Origin: Penium margaritaceum
Taxonomy: Eukaryota; Streptophyta; Zygnematophyceae; Desmidiales; Peniaceae
Reading direction: 5' to 3'
Length of the DNA stretch: 64,000 nt
Assembly (NCBI GenBank): GCA_023375785.1
Contig: SZWC01001545.1
Location: forward strand, 125,796 to 189,795
This document shows, in pieces, positions 62,901 through 64,000 of the stretch. A program made the position numbers and the translations under genes. The notes under the pieces are model-generated. The model ran no database searches. It saw only the letters and a list, made by a program, of their open reading frames with translations, and had not been told where the DNA came from. The stretch's first letter is position 1; each line of letters begins with the position of its first letter.

Positions 62901-64000
62901 CACGGTCAGAGTGCCCAATCACAGTGCAGATGTACTAGGTAGGATCTTGCAGGTGCAAATAAGGTACAATACTGGTGGCTCGGTGTGGCTGTTGTGCGTA
63001 ATGCATTGACAAGGTTGGCATGTGCCCCTGACCATGACCATGACCACAAGTGACATTAACTTCTACGAATCATTACACGAGTCAGCCACGGTCAGAGTAC
63101 CCAATCACAGTGCACATCTAATATGAATGATCTTGCAGGTATAAACAGGGTAAAAAACTGGTGTCTTAGCACAGCTATTGTGCGCAATGCCTTGACAGAG
63201 TTGGCATGTGCCACAGACCATGACCACAATGATTACCAAGTGACTTTAACTTCTATGAATTGTAACACGAGTCAGCCACAGTCCGAGTGCCCACTCACAG
63301 TTCACATGTACTAGGCATGACCTTCCAGGTATAAACAAGGTAAAATCCGGTGGGTTGGCAGAGCTATTTTGCACAATGCATTGACCAAGTTGGCATGTGC
63401 CACTGACCATGACCAAAAAGTTTACCAAGTACCTTAAACGGCTATGAATCATAACACGAGTCAGCCACAGGCAGAGTGTCCATTCACATTGCAGATATAT
63501 TGGGCATGACCTTACAGGTATAAACAAGGTAGAATACTGGTGGCTCAGTGTGGCTATTATGTGCAAGGCATTGACAAAGCTGGCATGTGCCACTGACCAT
63601 GACCAGTATTGTATCCAAGCGACTTTTACTTCTATTGATCATAACACGAGTCAACCACTGTCAGAGTGTCCAATCACAGTGCATATATAGTAGGCATGAT
63701 CTTGCAGGTGCAAACAAGGTAGAATATTGGTGGCTCGGTGTGGCTATTGTTCGCAATGCCTTGTTAAAGTTGGCATGTGCCACTGACCATGACCACAAAG
63801 TTTACCAAGTAACTGTAACTTCTGCGAATCGTAACACGAGTCAGCCACAGTCAGAGTGCCCAATCACAGTTCAGATGTACTAGGCATGACCTTGCAAGTA
63901 TAAACAAGGTTAAAAACCGGTGGCTTTGCACGGCTATTGTGCGCAATGCCTTGACAAAGTTGGCATGTGCCACTGACCATGACCACAAAGTTTACCAAGT

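Larger units (their letters stand above)
49771..63810 (+). repeat. Large tandem segmental duplication of satellite, copy II
   Basis: Second copy of 31692-49199, separated from it by about 570 bp. Relative to copy I it lacks about 1.75 kb (between 32090 and 33840 of copy I), about 950 bp (five monomers, around 35.0-36.0 kb), about 380 bp (36.7-37.1 kb) and about 190 bp near 37.8 kb, and has gained about 190 bp near 57.7 kb. It also lacks the homogeneous runs at 45.1-47.25 kb. Shared private variants such as GGCGATTGTTGACACTGTTGG (39662 and 54476) confirm homology. Confidence 0.85.
21736..64000 (+). repeat. 190-bp satellite, block 7, 42 kb uninterrupted (about 222 monomers)
   Basis: Head-to-tail monomers, all in one orientation. 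Each has a constant core from GGCTATTGTGCGCAATGCC to GACCATGACCACAAA, then variable segment 1, a constant GTCAGCCACGGTCAGAGTG, and variable segment 2. The segments are linked. Type A: GTGACTTTAACTTCTACG with CACATCTAATATGCATGACC and GGTAAAAAACCGG. Type B: GTGACTTTTACTTCTATTG with CAGATGTACTAGGCATGATC and GGTAGAATACTGG. Type C: GTACCTTAAACGGCTATG with CAGATATACTGGGCATGACC. Order varies, but C-B-A-A gives a 760-bp step in places (C at 35561 and 36321). A monomer of 150-210 bp arranged in higher-order repeats is typical of centromeric or other heterochromatic satellites. No gene, RNA or inserted element was seen in this block. A single N at 25333 marks a small gap. Confidence 0.97.

Noticed and set aside
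21736-64000. - strand frames of about 60-120 codons with VVMVSGTCQLCQGIAHNS-like text, looking like a Cys-containing repeat protein family
   Set aside because: This is the reverse complement of the conserved satellite core. Similarity among the frames comes from DNA identity; there is no start or codon pattern independent of the repeat.
238-64000. CRISPR array
   Set aside because: Repeats are 190 bp and contiguous without unique spacers, there are no cas genes, and the retroelements show a eukaryotic genome.
238-64000. Tandem RNA gene array (5S rRNA, tRNA or snRNA)
   Set aside because: The monomer has no A/B-box pair or 5S-like internal promoter, no oligo-T terminator at a constant place, and no tRNA-like fold that I could find.
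1-64000. Telomere repeats, replication origin or host promoter signals
   Set aside because: No run of TTTAGGG or similar was seen, and no non-repeat host sequence remains in which a host promoter could be judged.

Overview
This window looks like a block of eukaryotic nuclear heterochromatin, most likely from a plant or other streptophyte. It shows no working host gene. By subtracting the interruptions, about 54.6 kb (roughly 85%) is one satellite repeat with a 190-bp monomer, around 287 monomer equivalents. All copies lie head to tail on the + strand. The plant-like assignment rests on an LTR element whose primer-binding site matches the plant initiator-Met tRNA 3' end and on decayed Ty1/Copia gag and integrase pieces. 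The species cannot be named from this sequence.

Layout. 1-237: end of an LTR running off the left edge. 238-7849: satellite, broken at 509-994 by a small terminal-inverted-repeat element (MITE-like) flanked by TA. 7850-13089: satellite in which a truncated LTR fragment recurs three times at about 1.75-kb intervals, so the fragment has been amplified with the satellite; a 49-N assembly gap lies at 9688-9736. 13090-16861: a scrambled patch of retrotransposon debris (Copia integrase scrap, minisatellite, possible LTR, low-complexity DNA, gag pseudogene). 16862-17875: satellite. 17876-21735: a 3.86-kb LTR retrotransposon on the - strand with both LTRs, PBS and polypurine tract but no protease, integrase or reverse transcriptase. 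21736-64000: 42 kb of uninterrupted satellite.

The satellite is organised on several scales. At least three monomer types, recognised by linked variants in two variable segments, alternate and in places give a 760-bp (4 x 190) higher-order period. On a larger scale 31.69-49.20 kb and 49.77-63.81 kb are two copies of one tandem segmental duplication that differ by whole-monomer gains and losses; an older, more diverged relative of part of it lies at about 25.9-30.9 kb. On the smallest scale, visually identical 190-bp and 380-bp units at 45.1-47.25 kb are present in only one of the two large copies, so they arose after the large duplication.

The many short open frames in the satellite are by-products of the repeat: 190 is not a multiple of three and a stop falls once per monomer. 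I found no new enzyme system, CRISPR array, operon or RNA gene. What is notable is the nested satellite architecture, the capture of an LTR fragment into a satellite unit, and a non-autonomous LTR element carrying one unrecognised reading frame.
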